DNA from: an uncultured Anaerolineae bacterium
GTDB lineage: Bacteria > Chloroflexota > Anaerolineae > JACIWP01
DNA length: 58,626 nt
NCBI GenBank assembly: GCA_938049385.1
Contig: CALIBQ010000063.1
Span: 1-58,626, forward strand
Direction: 5' to 3'
This document shows positions 47,021 through 56,192 of this stretch, piece after piece (position 1 is the stretch's first letter; every line of letters begins with the position of its first letter). The position numbers and the translations under genes were made by a program. The notes beneath the pieces were generated by a model. That model was given only the letters and a program-made list of their open reading frames with translations. It had not been told where the DNA came from and ran no database searches.

Positions 47021-48391
47021 ATGACAGGAGAGCACAAAATCTTGCTGAGCGAGCGGGAACTGCCCACCGCCTGGTACAACATCATCCCGGACCTGGACCG
47101 TCCGCCGGCACCACCGCGTCATCCCGCTACGGGAAAGCCCCTTTCGCCCGAGGACCTGGCCGTCCTGTTCCCCATGGCCCTCATCCAGCAGGAGGCCTCG
47201 CCGGAGCGGTTCATCCCTATCCCGGAGCCGGTGCTGGACGTCTACCGTATCTGGAGACCCACGCCGCTGGTGCGGGCCTACCGGCTGGAGCAGGCGCTGG
47301 GCACGCCGGCCCATATCTATTACAAGAATGAAAGCGTCAGTCCCGCCGGCAGTCACAAACCCAACACCGCGGTCCCGCAGGCTTATTACAACAAGATTGA
47401 AGGCACCAAGCGCCTGGTGACCGAGACGGGCGCCGGCCAGTGGGGGAGCGCCCTCTCGATGGCCTGCAATTTCTTCGGGCTGGAGTGCAAGGTCTTCATG
47501 GTCAAGGTCAGCTACCAGCAAAAGCCCTACCGCCGCTCGCTGATGCAGACCTGGGGCGCAACCGTCGTGCCCAGCCCGTCGCCAGAGACCGCCGCCGGCC
47601 GCGCCATCCTGGAGAAAGATCCCAACTCCCCCGGCTCCCTGGGCATCGCCATCAGTGAGGCGGTGGAAGTGGCGGCCAGCGACCCGGCCACCCATTACTC
47701 CCTGGGCAGTGTGCTGAACCATGTGCTCCTGCACCAGACCATCATCGGGGAGGAAGCGTTGAAGCAGTTCGCGCTGGTCGGGGAGTATCCCGATGTGGTC
47801 ATCGGGTGCGTGGGCGGCGGGTCCAACTTCGCCGGCCTGGCCTTCCCGTTTATGCGGGGACGTCTCCAGGAGGGCCGGCCGACCCGCTTCATCGCGGTGG
47901 AGCCGAAGGCCTGCCCGTCGCTGACGCGCGGCATCTATGCCTATGATTTCGGCGATACCGTCGGCCTGACCCCGTTGGTGAAGATGCACACCCTGGGGCA
48001 TAACTTCGTGCCCTCGGGCATCCATGCCGGCGGTCTGCGCTATCACGGCATGGCCCCGCTGGTCAGCCAGCTTGTCGTCTCCGGGCATATCGAGCCGGTG
48101 GCCTACGGCCAGGTGGAGGTGTTCGAGGCGGCGGTGCTCTTCGCCCGCACGGAGGGCATTATCCCGGCGCCCGAGACCGCTCATGCCGTCCGCGCCGCCG
48201 TGGATGAGGCCCTGCGCGCCAAGGAAGAGGGCAAACCGCGCGTCATCGTGTTCAACTTTAGCGGCCATGGGCATTTCGACATGGCGGCCTACGACAGCTA
48301 CTTCAGCGGCACGCTCGTTAACCATGAGCATCCGCAGGAGGATATCATGCGTGCCCTGGAGGATTTGCCGAAGGTGCCGGCCGAGGCATAA
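47021..48391 (+). CDS. trpB: Tryptophan synthase beta chain, TrpB2 type
   Basis: 456 residues, PLP-dependent, joining indole and serine to form tryptophan. PLP lysine K113 lies in [41 protein letters not shown] and GHIEPVAYG are family motifs. Its length and N-terminal extension ([12 protein letters not shown]), and the absence of an adjacent trpA, place it in the TrpB2 branch, which does not bind TrpA tightly and may scavenge indole. AAAAGGAGGTG precedes the ATG. T-box control by tRNA-Trp upstream agrees with a tryptophan role. Stand-alone gene. Confidence 0.93.
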   Translation: MTGEHKILLSERELPTAWYNIIPDLDRPPAPPRHPATGKPLSPEDLAVLFPMALIQQEASPERFIPIPEPVLDVYRIWRPTPLVRAYRLEQALGTPAHIYYKNESVSPAGSHKPNTAVPQAYYNKIEGTKRLVTETGAGQWGSALSMACNFFGLECKVFMVKVSYQQKPYRRSLMQTWGATVVPSPSPETAAGRAILEKDPNSPGSLGIAISEAVEVAASDPATHYSLGSVLNHVLLHQTIIGEEALKQFALVGEYPDVVIGCVGGGSNFAGLAFPFMRGRLQEGRPTRFIAVEPKACPSLTRGIYAYDFGDTVGLTPLVKMHTLGHNFVPSGIHAGGLRYHGMAPLVSQLVVSGHIEPVAYGQVEVFEAAVLFARTEGIIPAPETAHAVRAAVDEALRAKEEGKPRVIVFNFSGHGHFDMAAYDSYFSGTLVNHEHPQEDIMRALEDLPKVPAEA

Positions 48392-48423
48392 GCAGGCATA
48401 AGCGCGGGCCAGCAGACATGCGG

Positions 48424-48467
48424 CATCCATCCTCCCGCGGGCACTACAGCTTACGGGAGGATGGATG
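48424..48467. terminator. Long hairpin between convergent genes
   Basis: A perfect 14-bp stem CATCCATCCTCCCG / CGGGAGGATGGATG with a 16-nt loop, abutting the stop of the minus-strand gene. There is no U-tract on either side, so termination is inferred only from position. Confidence 0.55.
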
Positions 48468-49181
48468 TCATCCGCGCCGGCGCGCGGAGGGACGCCGGCG
48501 GAAGCCGGTGCCGCGGCCGGCCTCCCCTTCTTTCCAATCCCGCCCCGACGTCAGCAGTTCCAGCGTTCTCTGCCAGGAATCCCCTTCCGGCCCGAATGCC
48601 TCATGCCGAAAGCGGTAGTCGTTCTTGCGGATATATTCCCCCAGTTCCTGCCGCAACTGCTCCCACTGCCGGAGATGATGTGCCAACACGAAATGAACAT
48701 CTTCCTCGCGCAAGGGGTGTTCCAGCAGTTTCCTCAGGTGCGCCAGGCAGAGGCCGTCGGAATGTTCCAGCGCTTGGCGGAACGCAGGCCGGTCCATGTA
48801 CTGGACAAAGGCCCCAAGGTAGGCCTGCTCCATGGTCAGGTACTGCTGACAGGCGGGGCAGGGCGCATGCTGGGCCAGCAGGGAATGCCACTCGCCGGCC
48901 GATGGCTGGCGTTCGGCCTCTTCCAGCAAGGTATCCAGGATGTCCTTGTAAAGAATGGCGATGCCCAGGGCGCGGCCGGCGCCGGCCATTTCCGCGGCAT
49001 GCTCGGCGCAAAAGCCCATAGCGGCGCGGAACTTGTCGCGAAAGGAGGGGGCGTTCACCTGTTCATACAAGATGGAGTCAATATACCCCGCAACGGCCTG
49101 CTCGCACAGCCGGCAAATGGGACAGCCGGCCTGCCCCATGGCTTCTATCAGCTCGTGGTAGATGATATGCTCGCCGGGCAT
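48468..49181 (-). CDS. Cys-rich protein, DUF6062-like
   Basis: 237 residues, unknown function. Two similar halves each contain a CxxC motif and a downstream Cys-x-x-His: CPICRLCEQ with FCAEHA in the first, CPACQQY with CLAHLRKLL in the second. The pattern suggests a duplicated metal-binding (zinc) fold, as in proteins labelled DUF6062; the label is from memory of the pattern. No signal peptide is present. The C-terminal 20 residues are basic and low-complexity. It starts 9 nt after dnaE and is probably its co-transcribed partner. Confidence 0.7.
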   Translation of the reverse strand: MPGEHIIYHELIEAMGQAGCPICRLCEQAVAGYIDSILYEQVNAPSFRDKFRAAMGFCAEHAAEMAGAGRALGIAILYKDILDTLLEEAERQPSAGEWHSLLAQHAPCPACQQYLTMEQAYLGAFVQYMDRPAFRQALEHSDGLCLAHLRKLLEHPLREEDVHFVLAHHLRQWEQLRQELGEYIRKNDYRFRHEAFGPEGDSWQRTLELLTSGRDWKEGEAGRGTGFRRRPSARRRG

Positions 49182-49190
49182 GGAACACGC

Positions 49191-52100
49191 TCAGGGATAT
49201 AAGATATAGGAGTCCAGCCAGGCGCCTTTCACACTGCCGATACTGCGCAGTTTCTGCTCCAGTTGCGGGCAGTAGCGGGTGCCGAGGTTGGGGAACTCCA
49301 GCACGGTGCACTGTTGGCCGTCCTGGACGTGGATGACGCAACGGTCATCCCCTTCGAAGGCTTGCAGGAGCTGGTAAATCTGATGGAGCCGGCTGACATC
49401 GCGCTCGTAATCGCCGGTGCGCAGGAAGCGGATGTGCAGGACACGCGGCCGGCGCGGCATCGGTGCAGGAGGGCCAGGCTTTTCCGTCTGGCCGGCGGTA
49501 GGCCCTCCGCTGATCTCCGCCGGCTCCTCTTCCCCCTCGACCTTGACCTTGATGAAGTTCTCCCGCACGGACTCGCAGATGAGGCTGAGCCGGCCTTCCT
49601 GCTGTTCCACTTTGGCGCGCACCAACAGCAGGCGGTCCTCCGCCCAGAGAGATTCCGTCTCCTGGAAGAGGCTTGGAAAGACGACTAGTTCGAAGGAGCC
49701 CTGCAGGTCCTCCATGCGCACGAAGGCCATGGGCTTTTGGGAGCGGGCGATGATGCGGCGCACCTCGGTGACGATGCCGGCGAGCCAGATGGTCTGGCCG
49801 GCCAGTTCCTCGGAGATGGCGCTGGACCAGATGATGGGGATGTCCGGCAGTTCCTGCGCCAGCTTCTGCAGGGGATGTTCGGAGAGGTACACCCCCACCA
49901 GCTCCTTCTCCCATGCCAGCAGTTGTTTGCGCTCGATAGGCGGTGCATCTTCCAGCGGGCAAAGCAGGGAGCCGTTGAGCATCTCGCCGAACGCCGGTGC
50001 CAAATCGAACATGCTCATCTGGCCGATTTGTCGGGCCTGGTGATAGGCGGAGCTTTCGGCCATGACGCGGTCAAGGGCCGCCAGCAGTTGGTTGCGGGGA
50101 CCGAAGCAGTCCAGCGCGCCGGCCTTGATGAGGCATTCCAGGACGCGCTTATTGAGCTGGCGCAGGTCCACGCGCCGGCAAAAATCGGCCAGATCTTTGA
50201 AGGGGCCGCCGGCCTCCCGTTCCTGGAGGATCAGCTCCACTGCCCCCTCACCCACGTTCTTGATGGCGCTGAGGCCGAAGCGGATGGCACCCTCCTCGAT
50301 GGTAAAATCGGCCTGACTGCGGTTGATATCCGGCGGCAGGATTCCGATGCCCATGCGTCGGCATTCCCCGACCAGCATGCCGACCTTTTCCGTGTTGTGA
50401 CGCTCCACGGTCAGCAGAGCGGTCATGTACTCCACAGGATAATGGGCCTTAAGATAGGCCGTCTGACAGGTGATCATGGCATAATCAGCGGCATGGGCCT
50501 TGTTGAAGCCGTAGCGGGCGAAATACAGGATGTCGCTGTAGATGGCGTCCGCGACCTCCTCGTCAATACCGCTGTGCTTCTTACAGCCCTCGATGAACAG
50601 CTCGCGGTGCTTGACCAGCACCTCCTCTTTCTTCTTGCCCACGGCGCGGCGGAGCAGGTCGGCCTCGCTGGCGGTGTAGCCGGCGAGGTCCGTCAGGATG
50701 CGGATGATCTGCTCCTGATAGACGATGATGCCGTAGGTCTCCCCAAGGATGGGTTTCAAGAGCGGGTGCTTGTAAGTAACTTCTTCCTCGCCGTGCATGC
50801 GGCGGATGTAGGTGTCGATGTATTCCATTGGGCCGGGGCGGTAGAGGGCGACGGTGGCGACGATGTGCTCGAACTTCGTGGGGCGCATGTTGGTCAGCAC
50901 CCGGCGCATGCCGGCGGACTCCACTTGGAAGATGCCGGTCACATCGCCCGAGGAGAGCAGTTCAAAGGCCTTCTCATCCTCCATAGGGATGGTGTCCAGG
51001 TCCAGTTTGACTCCGTGACTCTGCTCGATCAGTTCGCATGCCCGCCGCATCAGGGTAAGCGTCGCCAGCCCCAGGAAGTCTACCTTGAGCAGGCCGATGC
51101 TTTCCAGGATTTCCATAGGAAACTGGGTGGTGGGGCACTGTGTGTCGCTGGAATCGCTGGTCGGGCGGTGCAGGGGGGTGTAGTGCACCAGCGGCTTGTC
51201 GGAGATGATCACGCCGGCGGCGTGGGTGGAAGCGTGGCGCGCCAGCCCCTCGACACTGCGGGCGGCATCCAGCAGTTCGCGTATTTTCGGGTCTGAGTCA
51301 TACCACTGGCGCAGTTCCTCGCTTTCCTGCAGGGCTTTCTCGATGGTCACCTTCGGGCCTTCCGGCACCAGCTTGGCGATCTGATTGACGACGCCCAGAT
51401 CAATGTCCATGGCGCGTCCGACGTCGCGGATGGCCGCACGTGCTCCCAACGTCCCAAAGGTGATGATCTGCGCCACGTGGTCGCGGCCGTACTTCTCGAT
51501 AGTGTATTGAATCATCTCGGCCCGGCGGTCATCGGGGAAGTCCAGGTCAATATCAGGCATGGTGACGCGGCCGGGGTTCAGGAAGCGCTCGAACACCAGG
51601 TCATGGCGCAGGGGGTCCAGCTTGGTGATGCCCAAAGCGTAGGCGACGATGCTGGCGGCGCCGGAGCCGCGCACGTTCCACCAGATATCGCGCTCCTTGG
51701 AAGCGCGACACAGGTCCCAGACAATTAGGAAGTAGGTGTCGAAGCCCATCTGATGGATGACGTCCAGCTCGTAGTCGACGCGCGCCCGGATTTGCGGGGT
51801 GATCTCGGGATACAGCCGGCGGATGCCTTCCTCCACCAGGGCGCGCAGGTAGCTCTGGGCGTCCGGGTACTCCGCCGGCACGTCGAAGCGCGGCAGATGA
51901 TAGCCGTTGGAATCCAGGTTGACCTCACAGCGCTCGGCGATCCACAGGGTGTTGCGCAGGGCCTCAGGTATCTCCCCGAACAGTGCCGCCATTTCCTCGT
52001 AGGACTTGAGGTAATAGCCCTCGTCGCTCATGCGCATGCGGTTCGTATCGCGCACGGTGGAGCCGGTCTGGATGCAGAGCAGGATGTCATGGGCGCCGGC

Positions 52101-52742
52101 GTCCTCGCGCCGCACATAATGGACATCGTTAGTGGCCACTAGTGGGATGTCCAGCGCGCGCGCCAGCTCGATGAGCTGAGGGGTGATGCGGCGCAGTTCG
52201 GGTATCTCGTGGTCCTGCAGTTCGATGAAGAAGTGGTCCTTTCCGAAGACGTCGCGGTACCAGGCCGCGGCGCGCCAGGCGGCATCTGGCTGTTCCTCGA
52301 TGAGCAAGCGCGGCACTTCCCCGGAGCCGCAGGCAGAGAGGGCGATAAGTCCCTCGGCATGCGCCGCCAGAAACTCCTTGTCGATGCGGGGCTGGTAGTA
52401 AAAGCCCTCGAGCTGAGCGGCGGAGGCGATTTTCAGCAGGTTCTGGTAGCCCGTTTGGTTCTCCGCTAGCAGGACGAGGTGGAAGGGCCGGCGGTCCAGG
52501 TTGGGATCGCGGTCACACATGCGGCGGGGGGCGATGTACATCTCACAGCCGATGATGGGTTTGATGCCGGCGGCCTTGGCGTCGCGATAGAACTGGATGG
52601 TGGCGTACATGTTACCGTGATCGGTCATGGCGATGGCCGGCATGCCCAGCTCTGCGGCGCGCCGGCAGAGTTCCCTGGTGCGGGCCAGCCCGTCCAGCAG
52701 GGAGAATTCCGTATGTACATGCAGATGCACGAACTGGTCCAT
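49191..52742 (-). CDS. dnaE: DNA polymerase III alpha subunit
   Basis: 1183 residues, the replicative polymerase catalytic subunit. The N-terminal PHP domain is intact (FVHLHVHTEFSLLDG, AIAMTDHGNMY). The polymerase palm carries PDIDLDFPDDRR with catalytic aspartates and GSGAASIVAYALGIT. ARYGFNKAHAADYAMI, the tandem HhH region (FCRRVDLRQLNKRVLECLIKAGA) and an OB domain (IWLAGIVTEVRRI) follow. The start MDQFVHLHVHTEF is the normal DnaE beginning. The gene has an extended -10 promoter 73 nt upstream. Type DnaE1 rather than PolC, because no exonuclease is inserted in the PHP domain. Confidence 0.97.
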   Translation of the reverse strand: MDQFVHLHVHTEFSLLDGLARTRELCRRAAELGMPAIAMTDHGNMYATIQFYRDAKAAGIKPIIGCEMYIAPRRMCDRDPNLDRRPFHLVLLAENQTGYQNLLKIASAAQLEGFYYQPRIDKEFLAAHAEGLIALSACGSGEVPRLLIEEQPDAAWRAAAWYRDVFGKDHFFIELQDHEIPELRRITPQLIELARALDIPLVATNDVHYVRREDAGAHDILLCIQTGSTVRDTNRMRMSDEGYYLKSYEEMAALFGEIPEALRNTLWIAERCEVNLDSNGYHLPRFDVPAEYPDAQSYLRALVEEGIRRLYPEITPQIRARVDYELDVIHQMGFDTYFLIVWDLCRASKERDIWWNVRGSGAASIVAYALGITKLDPLRHDLVFERFLNPGRVTMPDIDLDFPDDRRAEMIQYTIEKYGRDHVAQIITFGTLGARAAIRDVGRAMDIDLGVVNQIAKLVPEGPKVTIEKALQESEELRQWYDSDPKIRELLDAARSVEGLARHASTHAAGVIISDKPLVHYTPLHRPTSDSSDTQCPTTQFPMEILESIGLLKVDFLGLATLTLMRRACELIEQSHGVKLDLDTIPMEDEKAFELLSSGDVTGIFQVESAGMRRVLTNMRPTKFEHIVATVALYRPGPMEYIDTYIRRMHGEEEVTYKHPLLKPILGETYGIIVYQEQIIRILTDLAGYTASEADLLRRAVGKKKEEVLVKHRELFIEGCKKHSGIDEEVADAIYSDILYFARYGFNKAHAADYAMITCQTAYLKAHYPVEYMTALLTVERHNTEKVGMLVGECRRMGIGILPPDINRSQADFTIEEGAIRFGLSAIKNVGEGAVELILQEREAGGPFKDLADFCRRVDLRQLNKRVLECLIKAGALDCFGPRNQLLAALDRVMAESSAYHQARQIGQMSMFDLAPAFGEMLNGSLLCPLEDAPPIERKQLLAWEKELVGVYLSEHPLQKLAQELPDIPIIWSSAISEELAGQTIWLAGIVTEVRRIIARSQKPMAFVRMEDLQGSFELVVFPSLFQETESLWAEDRLLLVRAKVEQQEGRLSLICESVRENFIKVKVEGEEEPAEISGGPTAGQTEKPGPPAPMPRRPRVLHIRFLRTGDYERDVSRLHQIYQLLQAFEGDDRCVIHVQDGQQCTVLEFPNLGTRYCPQLEQKLRSIGSVKGAWLDSYILYP

Positions 52743-52814
52743 GGTGGTTGTGCCTCATCTTGCCGTCAGATTCGTAGAAGATGTACTGCGGTGGCACAGA
52801 AGCTATCAAGTTAT

Positions 52815-52823
52815 ATTATACCA
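52815..52823 (-). promoter_or_regulatory. Extended -10 promoter of dnaE
   Basis: Minus strand TGGTATAAT (52823-52815); the -35 is weak (CTGCGC, 17-nt spacing). The leader is about 65 nt. Confidence 0.7.
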
Positions 52824-52877
52824 CAGATGGCGAAATTGCGCAGGTTGGGGGCCGGCGGTACAAACGCTTGCAAGGTC

Positions 52878-52905
52878 TTGCTTTCCCATCCGGACATGGT
52901 ACAAT
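52878..52905 (+). promoter_or_regulatory. Possible promoter facing the MntA/HepT module
   Basis: TTGCTT, 16-nt spacer and TACAAT (52900-52905), preceded by ATGG (extended -10). It would transcribe through repeat copy 5 into the nucleotidyltransferase gene about 300 nt away. Confidence 0.5.
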
Positions 52906-52933
52906 ATGTTTCGTTAAGTATCTGTCTTCAAGG

Positions 52934-53080
52934 GTGTTGAAAGGTCTACAAGCCTTCTAAGTAGAGAGATTGCCTGAGGATTGAAATCACAGCAACAATT
53001 ACGAAGCCTGCCTAGGCGGGTTCACTGCAAATTGACGTAGGCTGGCTTCGCGAGTGTAGCCGCAGTTTCAACTGCCAGGC
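52934..53080 (-). repeat. Intergenic structured repeat, copy 5 (inverted)
   Basis: Same family on the minus strand: GCCTGGCAGTTGAAACTGCGGCT (here split by position 53080 downwards), CTCGCGAAGCC, CCTAGGCAGGCTTCG, and at the far end CTTTCAACACCC (CAACAC starting at minus 52939). The middle is diverged. Spacing between the GTTGAAAC arm and the CAACAC box (~139 nt) matches copies 1 and 3, so the box belongs to the repeat unit. No good -35/-10 follows it here. The rest of 52743-53201 holds only the two promoters listed. Confidence 0.65.
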
Positions 53081-53201
53081 AAGTGGTTTGAGAATGTCTT
53101 TTCAAGGGTCAAATGAACCCTCTCTTCATCTTCGAGCATGGTTTAAAGAAAGGCGGATATGGTTAGAGACCAGCAACTGGGGACTGCAGAGGAGTTGTGA
53201 A

Positions 53202-53540
53202 ATGAAGCGAGTCACTGAGCTGTTCCCTCTGAACGAGATAGCGGAGTTCTGCAAGCGGTGGAAAGTTCAGGAACTGGCCGTCTTCGGTTCTGCGCTGCGC
53301 GAGGATTTCGGCCCGGAAAGCGATATTGATCTCATCGTGACCTTTGAAGAGGGAGCTGATTGGAGCCTGCTGGATCACATCAGGATGCAAGAAGAACTCC
53401 GAGATATTTTTGGGCGGGAAGTGGACCTGGTAACGAAGCGTGCTGTGGAGCACAGTCACAATTGGGTTCGCCGCAAGGAGATTCTTCGCACAGCGATGAT
53501 CATTTATCCGAAGCACAGGGTGACGTATGAGCCGCGATGA
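53202..53540 (+). CDS. MntA-like minimal nucleotidyltransferase (antitoxin)
   Basis: 112 residues. The catalytic pattern GS-x10-D-x-D is seen in FGSALREDFGPESDID, with a third acidic residue in REVDLVTK. In MntA/HepT modules this enzyme adenylylates the HEPN toxin and neutralises it. ATG 53202 follows AGAGGAG; a longer frame from 53088 lies in repeat-derived sequence. It overlaps the HEPN gene by 14 nt, typical of the pair. The toxin gene is truncated, so the module is probably inactive. Confidence 0.87.
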   Translation: MKRVTELFPLNEIAEFCKRWKVQELAVFGSALREDFGPESDIDLIVTFEEGADWSLLDHIRMQEELRDIFGREVDLVTKRAVEHSHNWVRRKEILRTAMIIYPKHRVTYEPR

Positions 53541-53751
53541 AAGCACTCTACTGGATATTGTGAAAGCCGCGCGGGCAATTGTGACATTTGTGCAGGGCTT
53601 GACGAAAGAGCACTTTCTCCAGGATATGAAGACGCAATCGGCCGTGCTGTATCAGTTGATCGTGATCGGTGAAGCGGTAAAACGCTTTTCTTTGACTTTC
53701 GTTCATCATCTTAATCGGGTTCCGCGCCGGCATGCTCCACTGCTGGAGTGA
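53527..53751 (+). pseudogene. Truncated HepT-like HEPN toxin
   Basis: 74 residues, of which the first ~55 resemble HepT/DUF86 proteins (LLDIVKAARAIVTFVQG, FLQDMKTQSAVLYQLIVIGEAVKRFS). Family members continue another ~55 residues, including the RNase motif R-x4-6-H. Here that part is absent: after KRFS the sequence diverges, and the frame runs into the end of the convergent ECF gene. A 3' deletion or rearrangement near 53695-53710 is the simplest explanation. Probably no ribonuclease activity. Confidence 0.75.
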
Positions 53752-54538
53752 TATGGAAGCGGAAGCGTGCCTGAAAGCGGCGCAGGACCTTCAGCACCGC
53801 CGGCCCGAACAGCAGGATGAGCAGGGCATTGCCGCCGGCGCGCCCCAGGTCCCACCATAACGAGGTCGCCACATAGAACACGGCGTAGCGCTTCAGCGTC
53901 TCGCGCATCCCCAGGCCGGCGCTCCAATACATGGTACTATCCCCGGCCGGCGGCATGACGAACGGCCAGAACCAAATGTTCATGATGGCTCCGAAGACCA
54001 TCCCCAGCACAGCGCCCCACACCGCCAGCACGATGCTCTCCAGCCGCCCAAACCGGCGCAAGTCCGGTATCCAGGCCGATGCCAGCCCGACCCAGCCGGC
54101 GGTGAACATCTGATACGGCAGCCAGGGTCCTACCCCGCCGCCCATAAGCGCCGATACCAGCAGAGAAAGTGCCCCCAGCAAGAAGCCAAAGACCCCGCCG
54201 TACGCATAGCCGCAGAGGATGGGGAGGAAAAAGACGGCCGAGAAGCCGCCCGGCCCGGGGATGGCGCGCAGGACGGCGTTCATAGCTACCAGCACTCCCA
54301 GCACTGCCACCATTTTGGAGTTCATCTCGCCGCTTCCCAAATTGGCCAGGATGGCGCCCAGGCAGAAGACCACCAGGATGATCAGCACCAGCGGAGCGTC
54401 ATTGGCGTGGGCGCGGGCGGCCAGGCCAGCCATCTGCTGGTCGGGGGAAAGCGTGAAAAAGGGGTACAGGAAAGCGGCGACGCCCACCGCGCTGGCCGCC
54501 AGGATGATGAGCGTGTTCATCCAGCCGGCCTGCCTCAT
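53711..54538 (-). CDS. ECF transporter S component
   Basis: A 275-residue membrane protein with about seven hydrophobic helices. GPGGFSAVFFLPILCGYAYG and GVGPWLPYQMFTAGWVGL are typical of S components that bind the vitamin substrate. It overlaps the fused ATPase gene by 4 nt (ATGA) and follows T, in the order T-AA'-S. The substrate is not readable from the sequence; the upstream DUF4430 protein suggests cobalamin, but that is inference. Confidence 0.82.
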   Translation of the reverse strand: MRQAGWMNTLIILAASAVGVAAFLYPFFTLSPDQQMAGLAARAHANDAPLVLIILVVFCLGAILANLGSGEMNSKMVAVLGVLVAMNAVLRAIPGPGGFSAVFFLPILCGYAYGGVFGFLLGALSLLVSALMGGGVGPWLPYQMFTAGWVGLASAWIPDLRRFGRLESIVLAVWGAVLGMVFGAIMNIWFWPFVMPPAGDSTMYWSAGLGMRETLKRYAVFYVATSLWWDLGRAGGNALLILLFGPAVLKVLRRFQARFRFHITPAVEHAGAEPD

Positions 54539-56187
54539 GGGGTGACCTCCGCCGGCGGCATGCCGGCCAGCACATCTTCCACCGTCAGGAAGCGGTCATC
54601 CCGCAGAAGCTTGTTCACCTGGGAGGAGAAAATCATGGAGCTGGTCATCACCTTACGCGCCGGCCCATCCACGATGACCTCCCCTTCGCCCAGGATGACG
54701 ACGCGGTCGGCGCACTCCGCCACCAGCTCCACATCATGAGTGCTCATGATGATCGTCCGACCCTGGGCTTTCTGCCCCTTGAGGAAGCCAGCGAGGGAGC
54801 GCTTCTGCGGGTAGTCCAGGCCGCGGGTAGGCTCATCGAGCAGAATCACCTGCGGCTCCACCACCAGGATGGCTGCCAGGGCGGCGCGCTGGCGCTCTCC
54901 CACACTCAGGTCGCGCGGGTAGCGCTCCAGGTGCGGCTCCAGTCCCAGGGCGCGTATTAGGGCAGAATCATCGCGCGGGGCCAGTCCGTGGTTGCGCAGG
55001 GTGAACTCCAGCTCCTGCCGCAGGGTATCCTGGAAAAGGAGTGCGCCGGGGTTCTGGGGAACATAGCCGACCCAGCGCGCCAGCTCCTCGACGCTGTGCC
55101 GGCGCGTGTCATGGCCGGCGACCAGCACCTGCCCCCGCTGGGGCTGAAGGAGGCCGATGAGGTGCTTCAACAGGGTGGATTTGCCCGAACCGTTGCGGCC
55201 CATCAATGCCACGAATTCTCCCTCTGCCACCTGAAGATGTATGCCCCGCAGGGCCGGCTGATCCGTGCCCGGGTAGGTGTACCACACATCCCGCATGTCT
55301 ACCGCCAGGCTGTCCTGCGGGGCGGAGTTGGCCGGCCGCCGGCGAAGCAATGTCTCTTCATCCTGCAGGGACGGTTCTCGCACCAGGCCGGCGCGCCGGG
55401 CGAAGGGCCGCGCCTGCTTGATGGTCAAGGGCAGAGGCTGCCACTTCAGCACCTTGGCCAGGGTGATGAGCGGCGGCGTGAGGTCCACCTGCGCGAGTAT
55501 CTCGGCCGGCGCGCCCAATGCCGGCGGCTGTCCCGGCGCCGGCACCCACAGGATGCGGTCGGCGTACTGCGCTACCCGCTCCAGCCGATGCTCCGAAAGC
55601 AGGATGGTCAGCCCCAGGTCCTCGTTGAGCTTCTGTAGGACGGTCAGCACCTCCTCCGCCGCCTGCGGGTCGAGCTGGGAGGTCGGCTCATCCAGCACCA
55701 AGACCTTGGGCTGGAGGGTCAGCACCGAGGCGATGGCGACGTGCTGTTTTTCCCCGCCTGAGAGGCTGGAGATACGGCGGTGCCGCAGGTGCGCGATGCT
55801 CAACTGGTCCAGGACCTCCTCGATGCGCTTGCGCATCAGCGTGATGGACAGGCCCTGGTTCTCCATGGCGAAGGCCAGCTCGTCCTCCACGGTATCCACG
55901 ACGAATTGCGCCTCGGGGTCCTGGAGCACGAATCCCACCAGGTGTGCCATGCCCTTGGGGCCAAGCTCGACCGGGTCCAGGCCGGCCACCCGCACCGTAC
56001 CGGCAAATGTCCCACCGTAAAAATGGGGGATCATGCCGTTGATACAGCGCAGAAGGGTGGATTTGCCCGAGCCGGACGGCCCGATAACCAGCACAAATTC
56101 GCCCTCCTCGATGTCGAGGCTCACATCGCGCAGGACGGGTTCTTGGCTCTCCGGGTACCAGTAGGAGACTCGCCGAAAATGTATCAC
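54535..56187 (-). CDS. ECF transporter ATPase, two ABC domains fused
   Basis: 550 residues with two complete ABC ATPase domains in one chain, as in YkoD-type proteins. First: Walker A GPSGSGKST (36-44), signature SLSGGEKQHVAIA, Walker B VLVLDEPTSQLD. Second: Walker A GRNGSGKST, signature DLSVGERQRAALA, Walker B VILLDEPTRGLD. The usual EcfA and EcfA' are thus one polypeptide. It starts at GTG 56187, 5 nt after the T-component gene, and overlaps the S gene by 4 nt. It energises the vitamin transporter at the inner face of the membrane. Confidence 0.93.
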   Translation of the reverse strand: MIHFRRVSYWYPESQEPVLRDVSLDIEEGEFVLVIGPSGSGKSTLLRCINGMIPHFYGGTFAGTVRVAGLDPVELGPKGMAHLVGFVLQDPEAQFVVDTVEDELAFAMENQGLSITLMRKRIEEVLDQLSIAHLRHRRISSLSGGEKQHVAIASVLTLQPKVLVLDEPTSQLDPQAAEEVLTVLQKLNEDLGLTILLSEHRLERVAQYADRILWVPAPGQPPALGAPAEILAQVDLTPPLITLAKVLKWQPLPLTIKQARPFARRAGLVREPSLQDEETLLRRRPANSAPQDSLAVDMRDVWYTYPGTDQPALRGIHLQVAEGEFVALMGRNGSGKSTLLKHLIGLLQPQRGQVLVAGHDTRRHSVEELARWVGYVPQNPGALLFQDTLRQELEFTLRNHGLAPRDDSALIRALGLEPHLERYPRDLSVGERQRAALAAILVVEPQVILLDEPTRGLDYPQKRSLAGFLKGQKAQGRTIIMSTHDVELVAECADRVVILGEGEVIVDGPARKVMTSSMIFSSQVNKLLRDDRFLTVEDVLAGMPPAEVTP

Positions 56188-56192
56188 GGTCG

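Noticed and set aside
53034-53062. TTGACG at 53034 as a promoter
   Set aside because: Lies inside diverged repeat copy 5 and lacks a -10 at 16-18 nt.
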